Shown here piece after piece: positions 52,295 through 59,119 of a stretch of DNA of 64,000 nucleotides. Each line of letters begins with the position of its first letter. Positions within the stretch are counted from its first letter, which is position 1. A program made the position numbers and the translations under genes. Below the pieces are notes generated by a model, which searched no databases, was not told where the DNA came from, and worked only from the letters and a program-made list of their open reading frames with translations. Source of the DNA: an uncultured Flavobacteriaceae bacterium (GTDB lineage: Bacteria; Bacteroidota; Bacteroidia; Flavobacteriales; Flavobacteriaceae); NCBI GenBank assembly GCA_905181615.1, contig CAJIYH010000003.1, positions 1 through 64,000 on the forward strand, given 5' to 3'.

Positions 52295-52663
52295 TATACT
52301 GAATTTTTATTTGATTCTGGGTTTCAAGATAAATAAATCTAAAAAAGTCTCTAAAAAAAGCCATTAATGCTTCACTTTTATAACATTAGCTAGCTCTGAG
52401 GAAAGGGTTTACCCCCCAACTATATTTAGACCCCCAAACAAAAGGGGGAGATCACAACCCATAAAACCTCAGTAAAATCAAGGTTTAGCGCTGTGGCTTA
52501 CTAATAAAACCTTACTTAAGAGGATATGCCCTTGAATTAATCTAAAAAAACACGAAAAATGGCTAAAATCACTGAAATTGATCGAAAAACGCTCAAAATG
52601 AGTCAAAAATGACCAAAAAGTGAGTTTTTATTAAATTAGAATTACCGAAGAGAATATGCCTGT

Positions 52664-52695
52664 GGTTTAAAAGAAAACTCCACTAAATTTAATTA
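52664..52695 (+). repeat. 32-bp recombinase-tail/hairpin repeat, copy C
   Basis: GGTTTAAAAGAAAAC-T-CCACTAAA-T-TTAATTA has the same layout as copies A and B but lies on the plus strand. It is preceded by codons for ITEENMPVV-stop, like the ends before copies A and B (ELTKEYMTLV and ELTKDDMPMPVV). Upstream of this peptide the frame is closed, so only a short end survives. Confidence 0.7.
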
Positions 52696-52737
52696 CAAGG
52701 CTCTTCAGGTAATTATTGAGCTAACGATGGTACAAAA

Positions 52738-52761
52738 AATTCCCGCTATTAAACGAGAATT
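52738..52761. terminator. Bidirectional terminator hairpin
   Basis: Arms AATTCCCG (52738-52745) and CGAGAATT (52754-52761) pair with one G-T wobble. A-runs upstream and T-runs downstream (52765-52770) give U-tracts in both directions. It probably once terminated the minus-strand remnant to its right. Confidence 0.55.
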
Positions 52762-52784
52762 CTGTTTTTTGAACTTCAAAAAAT

Positions 52785-53110
52785 TTATCTTCTTGTCCAA
52801 TTATTAATTACTCCGGCTTCTGTAGTTGTGACAGCACTGTTATAATCTTCAGCGAAATCCCATACAAAAGTATTAATATTAACTACTCCTGTTTGTATGT
52901 TGGTTGTAGAATTATTATAGGTATAGCTTAATGAATTGAAATAAGGACCAGGTGATGTGTTTTTCCCATGAAAATTCTGTTGTAGTATTATTGGTTTGTG
53001 TAACCCCGTCTTGATTAAAATCACCAGTAAAAATAGATTCATTTTTGGCAGACCCGGAACCAACATATGTAAGTGTAGTTTCAAAATCTACGGGAATCGA
53101 CTCATTGAAA
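52785..53110 (-). pseudogene. C-terminal remnant of an unidentified protein, frameshifted
   Basis: Two frames join into one plausible product. IPVDFETTLTYVGSGSAKNE and IFTGDFNQDGVTQTNN are in one frame up to EFSWE near 52970. SPGPYFNSLSYTYNN to the terminal NNWTRR are in a second frame. The content, rich in Thr, Asn, Ser and Gly, suggests an extracellular or surface protein. The start is missing and there is a frameshift, so it is a remnant. The family was not recognised. Confidence 0.5.
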
Positions 53111-53222
53111 AAGAAATCAACTTATAATGATTGAAAAATATTTCTCTTTCAAACAAAATTGTTTATTTTCAATAATTAAAGTTTTTAAATATAAATGATA
53201 ACTCAATATAACTTTTAAAATC

Positions 53223-54923
53223 ATGGCTCATTACAGTAAACTTTTATTAGTATTAAGTATATTTTTATTCTTTTCATCTTGTGAAAACAAAAAATCAACT
53301 CCAATTCAATCTATTGCTGAGTTAGACTTAAATAGAGGGGATTTATTATTATGTGGAGATCCGAATTTTGGTAATGTAAGCTTTGCTTTATCTTGTAGAT
53401 ATGATTTACGTGAAACATTTAATCTAGGTTTATCTTTAATTCATTCCTTTGAATATGCTGAAGCAGAAAAAGCATTTGTAAGTATACTTGATGAAGATCC
53501 AGAATGTCTAATGGCCTATTGGGGAACAGCTATGAGTATTTTAAATCATCCTTTATCACTTAAGCAGAATCCAGAATCACTCAAAAGAGGTGAAGCATTA
53601 CTTAAAGTTGCACATACATTAACTCCAAATAACGATCGAGAGAAAGATTACATTGATGCTGTTAGTATTTACTTCAAAGGTTGGCAAACTTTAGATACAC
53701 AAACCAGAAAACTAAAGTATGAAAGTAAGATGGAAGAATTATACAATAAATATACTGGTGATGTTGAAACTGCTGTTTTTTACTCTCTAGCTATCCTAGC
53801 TACTGCAGATTTAAATGATAAAACTTATAGCAAACAAAAAAAATCAGGTGAAATATTAGAAAAATTATTCGAAAAAAATCCAAATCATCCAGGGATTGCA
53901 CATTATATAATCCATAATTACGACTCTCCAGAACTTGCTCATTTAGCTCTTAATACTGCCCGAAAGTATTCAGTGATTGCTCCTGCATCAGCACATGCAC
54001 AGCACATGCCTTCACATATTTTTACAAGATTAGGATTATGGGATGAGTCGATTAAATCTAATATAGACTCTGCAAATTCTGCGGTATGTTATGCTGAATC
54101 AGTAAACCCCAATGCAAGCTGGGTTAGTGAGATACATGCTTTAGATTATTTGGTATACGCTTATCTTCAACTGGGGGATAATACTAAAGCGCAATTAGAA
54201 ATGGATAAAATGAAAATGATAAAAGAAGTTTTTCCTTCTGATCATTTTGCAACTGCATATGCTCTAATTGCAGTTCCTTCAAGGTTAGCTGTGGAAAATA
54301 AAAATTGGGAATTAGCTACTAAACTTGAATTACCTAAGACAAATTTAGATTGGGATAAAGCAACATGGCCAAAAGCAATATTACATTTTTCAAGAGCATT
54401 AGGCTTTACAAATACAGGGGATTCCTCATCAGCACAAAAGGAATTAGAAATTTTGGTTTCTTTAAGAGACCGTTTAAATGACGCCGAAAATAGTTATGAA
54501 TCTGGTCAAGTTACAATTCAAATAGAAGCTATTAAAGGATGGATAGAATATTCAAAAGGAAATTCAGATAAAGCAATTGAATACATGAAGTTAGCATCTA
54601 ATTTAGAGAATAAAACATCTAAAGCAGCAGTGACTCCAGGTGAAATTATTCCTGCTGATGAATTATTAGCAGATCTCTATTTGGTATTAAATAGACCAGA
54701 AGAAGCTCTTAAGGCATACGAATTAAATCTAAAAGGACACCCATTTAGATTTAATGGTATTTACGGAGCTGCTAAAGCTGCACAGCAACTTAATGATACA
54801 AAATTAGCTATTTACTATTTTGAGAAATTAATTAAATTAAGTAAAGACGTTAATAGCTCACGTGCAGAACTTCTAGAAGCAAAAGATTATTTAGATAATA
54901 ATTCAAACTCCACGAATGTTTAA
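53223..54923 (+). CDS. TPR-repeat lipoprotein
   Basis: A 566-aa lipoprotein (SIFLFFSSC, Cys about residue 20) made of helix pairs: AEAEKAFVSILDEDPECLMAYWGTAMSI, HAQHMPSHIFTRLGLWDESIKSN and PEEALKAYELNLKGHPFRFNG. These are tetratricopeptide repeats for protein interaction. CLMAYWGTAM and MPSHIFTRLG are typical of a widespread uncharacterised exported TPR family. The stop overlaps the SCO1 start by 8 bases, so the two are translationally coupled and may act together, for example in metal or redox-protein maturation (inference). Confidence 0.83.
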   Translation: MAHYSKLLLVLSIFLFFSSCENKKSTPIQSIAELDLNRGDLLLCGDPNFGNVSFALSCRYDLRETFNLGLSLIHSFEYAEAEKAFVSILDEDPECLMAYWGTAMSILNHPLSLKQNPESLKRGEALLKVAHTLTPNNDREKDYIDAVSIYFKGWQTLDTQTRKLKYESKMEELYNKYTGDVETAVFYSLAILATADLNDKTYSKQKKSGEILEKLFEKNPNHPGIAHYIIHNYDSPELAHLALNTARKYSVIAPASAHAQHMPSHIFTRLGLWDESIKSNIDSANSAVCYAESVNPNASWVSEIHALDYLVYAYLQLGDNTKAQLEMDKMKMIKEVFPSDHFATAYALIAVPSRLAVENKNWELATKLELPKTNLDWDKATWPKAILHFSRALGFTNTGDSSSAQKELEILVSLRDRLNDAENSYESGQVTIQIEAIKGWIEYSKGNSDKAIEYMKLASNLENKTSKAAVTPGEIIPADELLADLYLVLNRPEEALKAYELNLKGHPFRFNGIYGAAKAAQQLNDTKLAIYYFEKLIKLSKDVNSSRAELLEAKDYLDNNSNSTNV

Positions 54924-55575
54924 AATTCGTCTCATATATATTTTGATTTTTACTATTGGCTTGTTCTCATGCAGCCAACAAGACAATAAACAACTTCCGA
55001 TTTACAATCCTGTTGATTTTAAACCAAAATTGGTAGATAAAAGTGTAAGAAATATAAGTAAAAATCATACTGTAGCGGATTTTAGTTTAACTAATCAAAA
55101 TGGTATCAATATAACTAATAAGGATTATGAAAATAAAATTTATGTAGTTGACTTTTTTTTTACTAGCTGCCCTAGTATCTGTCCTATTATGACTAATAAT
55201 ATGATTAAAATACAAGATGAATTCATTAATAATGATGATATAATGTTATTATCTATGTCTGTAACTCCTGAGATTGATACTGTTGAAGTTCTTAAAAAAT
55301 ATGCAATCGAAAAAAGAGTAAATGATTCTAAATGGAATATTACAACAGGGTCTAAAAAACATATTTATGAGTTAGCAAGAAAAAGTTATTTTGCTGTAGT
55401 TGAGCAAGGTGATGGTGGTCTTCAAGATTTTATACATACCCCTAATTTTATTTTAATCGATACTAAAAAACAAATACGTGGGATTTATGATGGAACTGAT
55501 GACAAGGAAATTTCAAGGTTATTAAAAGATATAAAAGTTTTAAAAGGGCAGTTACACCCCCGCTATACCCAGTAA
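54916..55575 (+). CDS. SCO1/SenC-family copper/thiol-redox lipoprotein
   Basis: A 219-aa lipoprotein (IFTIGLFSC, Cys19) with a thioredoxin-like fold. The CxxxC motif is in TSCPSICPIM (Cys85, Cys89), and the conserved histidine is His174 in DFIHTPNF. All three copper ligands are therefore present. SCO proteins deliver copper to, or reduce, the CuA site of cytochrome oxidase or related enzymes. It is coupled to the TPR lipoprotein by an 8-base overlap. A truncated, frameshifted inverted copy lies at 15905-16518. Confidence 0.92.
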   Translation: MFKIRLIYILIFTIGLFSCSQQDNKQLPIYNPVDFKPKLVDKSVRNISKNHTVADFSLTNQNGINITNKDYENKIYVVDFFFTSCPSICPIMTNNMIKIQDEFINNDDIMLLSMSVTPEIDTVEVLKKYAIEKRVNDSKWNITTGSKKHIYELARKSYFAVVEQGDGGLQDFIHTPNFILIDTKKQIRGIYDGTDDKEISRLLKDIKVLKGQLHPRYTQ

Positions 55576-55721
55576 AATAAATGGTTTATAGCTATACGAC
55601 TGATAAAATCCTTGGAATGTGGTTTTGCTTACAAAAAGCATCTATAAATGTTAGTCTAACTTATTTAAGAGAATTAGAAAACCCTCAACTTACTGAAGAT
55701 TGTATGGCTATAGTGTCTTAA
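54959..55721 (+). repeat. Inverted duplication of the SCO1 region (intact copy)
   Basis: Homologous to 15756-16520 on the opposite strand, starting at GCTTGTTCTCATGC and ending near the stop of the small ORF. The 32-bp element follows the other copy but is missing here, so the two copies differ just past the shared end. Confidence 0.85.
55581..55721 (+). CDS. 46-aa ORF after SCO1, tyrosine-recombinase-tail-like
   Basis: It starts with an ATG 6 bases after the SCO1 stop and reads MVYSYTTDKILGMWF..., with SINVSLTYLRELENPQL, and ends TEDCMAIVS. It is nearly identical to the 47-aa ORF at 15756-15899 except for the last ~9 residues. The end resembles the C-terminal helix of tyrosine recombinases. 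Retention of an open frame in both copies could mean a real small gene or simply recent duplication. Function unknown. Confidence 0.4.
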   Translation: MVYSYTTDKILGMWFCLQKASINVSLTYLRELENPQLTEDCMAIVS

Positions 55722-55944
55722 ATGTTGAGGTTTGAGGTTATATACTAGATACAAGAACTAGTGTCTAATCTGAAAACGATTCTAAAAACCCCACCCCATG
55801 TTTAGAAATCAAGAATGTTTGAAAACTTTTAGCTTTTTACATCACATGGTTAGTGAAAAAAGATGTGGTTTGTTGCCAATATGTTGCCAGACTTTAAATA
55901 AAGAATCCGCAACCAACTAATAAATAGTATGTTACGGATTCTAA
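55722..55944. other. Non-coding 3' flank of tRNA-Leu
   Basis: No gene was seen. Near 55872-55891 TTGCCAATATGTTGCCAG contains a TTGCCA repeat. GAATCCG (55906-55912) and CGGATTC (55935-55941) form an inverted repeat just past the tRNA's CCA end. This is where integrative elements often join tRNA genes, but no duplicate of the tRNA 3' end was found in the window. Confidence 0.4.
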
Positions 55945-56032
55945 TGGTACCTCGAGGCGGGAATCGAACCCGCACTCCCGCAAGGAACTGGATTTTGAAT
56001 CCAGCGCGTCTACCAATTCCGCCACTCGAGGC
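55945..56032 (-). tRNA. tRNA-Leu (anticodon CAA)
   Basis: Read on the minus strand it begins GCCTCGAGTGGCGGAATTGG and has the anticodon stem-loop CTGGA-TTCAAAA-TCCAG, giving anticodon CAA. It has a long class II variable arm and the T-loop GGTTCGATTCC. The acceptor stem GCCTCGA pairs with TCGAGGT, followed by A and an encoded CCA. The 88 bases include CCA and fit a leucine tRNA decoding UUG. Confidence 0.96.
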
Positions 56033-56134
56033 AATCGGGTGACAAAAGTAGAAAATTATTTTCGTATACCTAAAATAATCGCATTAAAGAGCGCTAGACC
56101 TAAAATTATTTTTAAATTTGCATTCCCTAAATAA

Positions 56135-57091
56135 ATGTCGAACAACAAATTAGGCCAAATGAAAACAGAAGCAAAAATTTTCAGTTGTACTCAGAGTGAA
56201 GTCCTTGCAGAGCAAATTGCAAAGATATTCGGTATTCCAATGGGTAAAGTTGCCTTTTCGCATTACAGCGATGGAGAATTCCAACCTTCATTCGAAGAAT
56301 CCGTTCGTGGATCTCGAGTATTCTTAGTAGGGTCTACACATCCTAGCTCAGAGAATTTAATGGAATTACTACTCATGATTGATGCTGCCAAAAGAGCTTC
56401 GGCAAGACACATTACTGCTGTTATGCCATACTTTGGTTGGGCAAGACAAGACAGAAAAGATAAGCCTAGAGTTCCAATTGGAGCTAAACTTATAGCAAAT
56501 TTACTTGAAGCTGCAGGAGCAACTCGAATCATCACCATGGATTTACATGCGGATCAGATTCAAGGATTCTTCGAAAAACCAGTGGATCACCTTTTTGCAT
56601 CTACGATTTTTGTGCCTTACGTTAAGTCACTCAATCTCGATAACCTAACCATAGCATCTCCAGATATGGGAGGTTCTAAAAGAGCTTATGCTTATTCTAA
56701 GTTTCTAAAGAGTGATGTGGTAATCTGTTACAAGCAAAGAGAAAAAGCAAACGTTATATCACACATGGAGTTAATTGGTGATGTAAAAGGCAAAAATGTT
56801 ATTCTTGTTGATGATATGGTTGACACTGCAGGTACTTTGACCAAAGCGGCAGAGGTTATGATCGAGCGGGGAGCCATATCGGTTCGTGCAATCTGTACTC
56901 ATGCACTTCTTTCTGGAAATGCTTACGAGCGTATCGAAAACTCTTTATTAGAAGAGCTTATTGTTACTGATTCTATTCCTGCCAAAAAACAAAGTCCCAA
57001 AATAAAAGTACTGAGTTGTGCTCATCTTTTCGCAAGTACCATGCGCGAGGTTCATGAAAACAAATCTATTAGTTCTAAATTTATAGTTTAA
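56135..57091 (+). CDS. prs: Ribose-phosphate pyrophosphokinase
   Basis: 318 aa from the ATG at 56135; an in-frame ATG at 56159 (MKTEAKIF) would give 310 aa, and either is close to the usual length. Motifs are the flexible loop AVMPYFGWARQDRKDKPR, MDLHADQIQGFF and the PRPP-binding VILVDDMVDTAGTLTKAAE. It makes PRPP from ribose-5-phosphate and ATP for nucleotide, histidine and tryptophan synthesis. It is followed 18 bases later by rplY, a common arrangement. Confidence 0.97.
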   Translation: MSNNKLGQMKTEAKIFSCTQSEVLAEQIAKIFGIPMGKVAFSHYSDGEFQPSFEESVRGSRVFLVGSTHPSSENLMELLLMIDAAKRASARHITAVMPYFGWARQDRKDKPRVPIGAKLIANLLEAAGATRIITMDLHADQIQGFFEKPVDHLFASTIFVPYVKSLNLDNLTIASPDMGGSKRAYAYSKFLKSDVVICYKQREKANVISHMELIGDVKGKNVILVDDMVDTAGTLTKAAEVMIERGAISVRAICTHALLSGNAYERIENSLLEELIVTDSIPAKKQSPKIKVLSCAHLFASTMREVHENKSISSKFIV

Positions 57092-57109
57092 TTCAATAAA
57101 TAAATACCA

Positions 57110-57739
57110 ATGAAATCAATTACAATTAACGGATCAAAAAGAGAAAGCGTAGGCAAGAAAGCAACAAAAGCCTTACGTAATGCTGGTATGGTTCCCTGCG
57201 TTTTATACGGTGAAAACAATCCCGTACACTTCACAGCGAAAGAACTAGATTTCAGCAAACTCGTTTACACTCCAAACGCACACACTGTAGTCCTTAAACT
57301 CGACGGCAAAACAACTGTCAATGCAATACTACAAGACATTCAATTTCACCCAGTAAGTGATCGAATTCTACATGTTGACTTTTATGAACTTAAAGATGAC
57401 AAAGAAATCTCAATGAACATCCCTGTAGAATTAACAGGAGCTGCTCCTGGGGTACTTATAAGTGGAGGTCGATTATTACTTAACAAGCGTAAGCTTCGTG
57501 TTAAAGCATTACCAAGTAACCTTCCGGATATTATTGTTGTAGATATTTCTGAACTTGAAATAGGAAACAAATTATATACATCCTCTATCAAATCTGAAAA
57601 ATTCAGCTTTGTTCACCCTGACAATACAGTAATTTGTCAAGTAAGGACTTCTAGAGCTGCTATCATAGAAGAAGAAGTAGAAGTTGCAACTGAAGATGGT
57701 GAAACTTCTAGTGAAGAAACAACTGAAGCGGCGGAATAA
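57110..57739 (+). CDS. rplY: 50S ribosomal protein L25 (CTC-type)
   Basis: A 209-aa protein with the N-terminal 5S-rRNA-binding L25 domain ([36 protein letters not shown]) and a C-terminal TL5/CTC beta domain ([20 protein letters not shown]). It has a glutamate-rich tail ([20 protein letters not shown]) usual in Bacteroidetes. It binds 5S rRNA in the large subunit. A strong terminator follows at 57761. Confidence 0.97.
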   Translation: MKSITINGSKRESVGKKATKALRNAGMVPCVLYGENNPVHFTAKELDFSKLVYTPNAHTVVLKLDGKTTVNAILQDIQFHPVSDRILHVDFYELKDDKEISMNIPVELTGAAPGVLISGGRLLLNKRKLRVKALPSNLPDIIVVDISELEIGNKLYTSSIKSEKFSFVHPDNTVICQVRTSRAAIIEEEVEVATEDGETSSEETTEAAE

Positions 57740-57760
57740 CCTCCTTCATTAATCTTTTAT

Positions 57761-57793
57761 AAAAGCATCTGTTGGTTTTCAACAGATGCTTTT
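57761..57793 (+). terminator. Rho-independent terminator after rplY
   Basis: AAAAGCATCTGTTG (57761-57774) pairs perfectly with CAACAGATGCTTTT (57780-57793) around a 5-base loop, followed by more T. It ends the prs-rplY unit and excludes the longer pth start at 57786. Confidence 0.85.
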
Positions 57794-57818
57794 TTTATAT
57801 TTATACTTTATTAAAAAG

Positions 57819-58439
57819 ATGAATTGCTTAAAAAGAATCTTTAAACGAAGTGATAAACCAAAAGAAGACCCTTTGAAAAAATTTTTAATTGTCGGATTAG
57901 GTAATATCGGTGCACCCTATTTCAACACCAGACATAACATTGGCTTTAAAGTTTTGAATAGCTTTGCAAAAGAACGCGAACTTTCATTTGAAGACAAGCG
58001 ATACGGTGCTATTTGTAAAACTAGGTTTAAAGGGAAGTCAATGCTTTTATTAAAACCTTCGACTCTTATGAATCTCAGCGGAAAAGCGGTTCGCTATTGG
58101 GCATTAAAAGAAAACATTCAGCTTCAGAATATCTTGATCGTCACCGATGACCTTAATTTACCTTTCGGAACTATTAGACTAAAACCCAAAGGGAGTGACG
58201 GGGGTCACAACGGCCTTAAAGACATTCAAGCGCAACTCAATACGCCAAACTATCCTAGAATTCGTTTTGGAATTGAAAGCCCTGAAAAAGGATATAATAC
58301 CGTGGACTTTGTTTTAGGAAAATGGACCGATAAAGAACTTGAAGCAATGCAGCTTAGTATTGATAAAACAAAAGAGCAAATTTTATCTTTTGTAACCCAA
58401 GGAATTCAAGAAGCAATGAATAAGCATAACGGAGTTTAA
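57819..58439 (+). CDS. pth: Peptidyl-tRNA hydrolase
   Basis: 206 aa from ATG 57819 (MNCLKRIFKRSDKPKED); an earlier in-frame ATG at 57786 lies in the rplY terminator. Pth motifs are FLIVGLGNIGAPYFNTRHNIGF with catalytic Asn/His, LLKPSTLMNLSGKAV, and VTDDLNLPFGTIRLKPKGSDGGHNGLKDI. It releases peptides from peptidyl-tRNA during translation. A short basic N-terminal extension of about 20 residues precedes the fold. It overlaps the convergent FN3 lipoprotein gene by 4 bases. Confidence 0.95.
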   Translation: MNCLKRIFKRSDKPKEDPLKKFLIVGLGNIGAPYFNTRHNIGFKVLNSFAKERELSFEDKRYGAICKTRFKGKSMLLLKPSTLMNLSGKAVRYWALKENIQLQNILIVTDDLNLPFGTIRLKPKGSDGGHNGLKDIQAQLNTPNYPRIRFGIESPEKGYNTVDFVLGKWTDKELEAMQLSIDKTKEQILSFVTQGIQEAMNKHNGV

Positions 58440-59119
58440 GAAGTAACAAAACTTAGTATACTTGACTCCGACCTGTTTCCAACTTGATCAACAGTTACTA
58501 TTTTCCAATAATAGGTTTGCCCGGCCGAAAGGGATGCCTGATAGCTAGAACTCGTATGGTTGTCCTGAACTAAACTCAATTGCGCTTGGTCTGTTCCAAT
58601 ATGAACCTGAAAATAAGCAATATCATTATCCAAATCTGAGCCTGTCCATTGCAGATTATATTGACCCGAAGTAAGGGTAACGGTTGCTCCCTCTTGAGGA
58701 CTAATTAATTGTGCCGAAAAAGGTAAAAACCCTTCCTGTTGAAGCGCTTCTAAATAAAAACTCCAAACTGCACTCTTGGTATCGACCGTACTGATTTCTG
58801 ATTTTGATAAAATCCACCAGGTATAGGGCACTCCACGAATCAAGGATAGTGTTGTACTGGTTAAGTCGACTGACTTTTTTTGCTCAGATCCGGTTACACT
58901 GTTTCGCACTACCAATTCATAAGAATCTGTGTTTAGGGATTCTGTCCAACCAAAACTTATAACCGCTTGTGTACTGTTTGAAAAGAGTGGAATACAAGTA
59001 TTGTTATTCTCAGGTGAGTTCAAAATTGCTGGGTTTGGTTCGGGTATTGCTGGTTTGGAGCAAGACCATAAAAGAAACAAAACAAAAATATATTTTATTT
59101 TACTTATCCCTATTTTCAT
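58436..59119 (-). CDS. Fibronectin type III-like lipoprotein
   Basis: A 227-aa lipoprotein (YIFVLFLLWSC, Cys about residue 20) with two FN3-like sandwiches. One spans about residues 45-125 (AVISFGWTESLNTDSYELVVR...YTWWILSKS). The other is the C-terminal part (YNLQWTGSDLDNDIAYFQVHI...YYWKIVTVDQVGNRSES). No catalytic motif was seen; a surface binding or structural role is likely. Its ATG overlaps the stop of the metalloprotease gene (ATGA), so it is probably translated with it and may anchor or assist that secreted enzyme (inference). Confidence 0.82.
   Translation of the reverse strand: MKIGISKIKYIFVLFLLWSCSKPAIPEPNPAILNSPENNNTCIPLFSNSTQAVISFGWTESLNTDSYELVVRNSVTGSEQKKSVDLTSTTLSLIRGVPYTWWILSKSEISTVDTKSAVWSFYLEALQQEGFLPFSAQLISPQEGATVTLTSGQYNLQWTGSDLDNDIAYFQVHIGTDQAQLSLVQDNHTSSSYQASLSAGQTYYWKIVTVDQVGNRSESSILSFVTS

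Larger units (their letters stand above)
52295..53222. other. Decayed ~930-bp intergenic region
   Basis: No intact gene was found. It contains a CCCCC-N8-GGGGG hairpin near 52434-52451 and a degenerate tail-like segment at 52510-52540 (LT-stop-EDMPLN). It also holds a lysine/asparagine-rich low-complexity run (52530-52620), the copy-C 32-bp repeat, a terminator (52738-52761) and a frameshifted minus-strand gene remnant (52785-53110). It looks like an eroded mobile or island segment between the alginate locus and the TPR-SCO1 operon. Confidence 0.6.

Noticed and set aside
52530-52620. Possible short tandem repeats (AAAATG-like)
   Set aside because: The units vary too much in length and sequence; this looks like low-complexity A-rich sequence rather than a defined repeat array or CRISPR.
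57786-57818. Longer pth start at 57786
   Set aside because: The extra codons lie inside the strong terminator hairpin after rplY and give an unusual hydrophobic extension. ATG 57819 is preferred.
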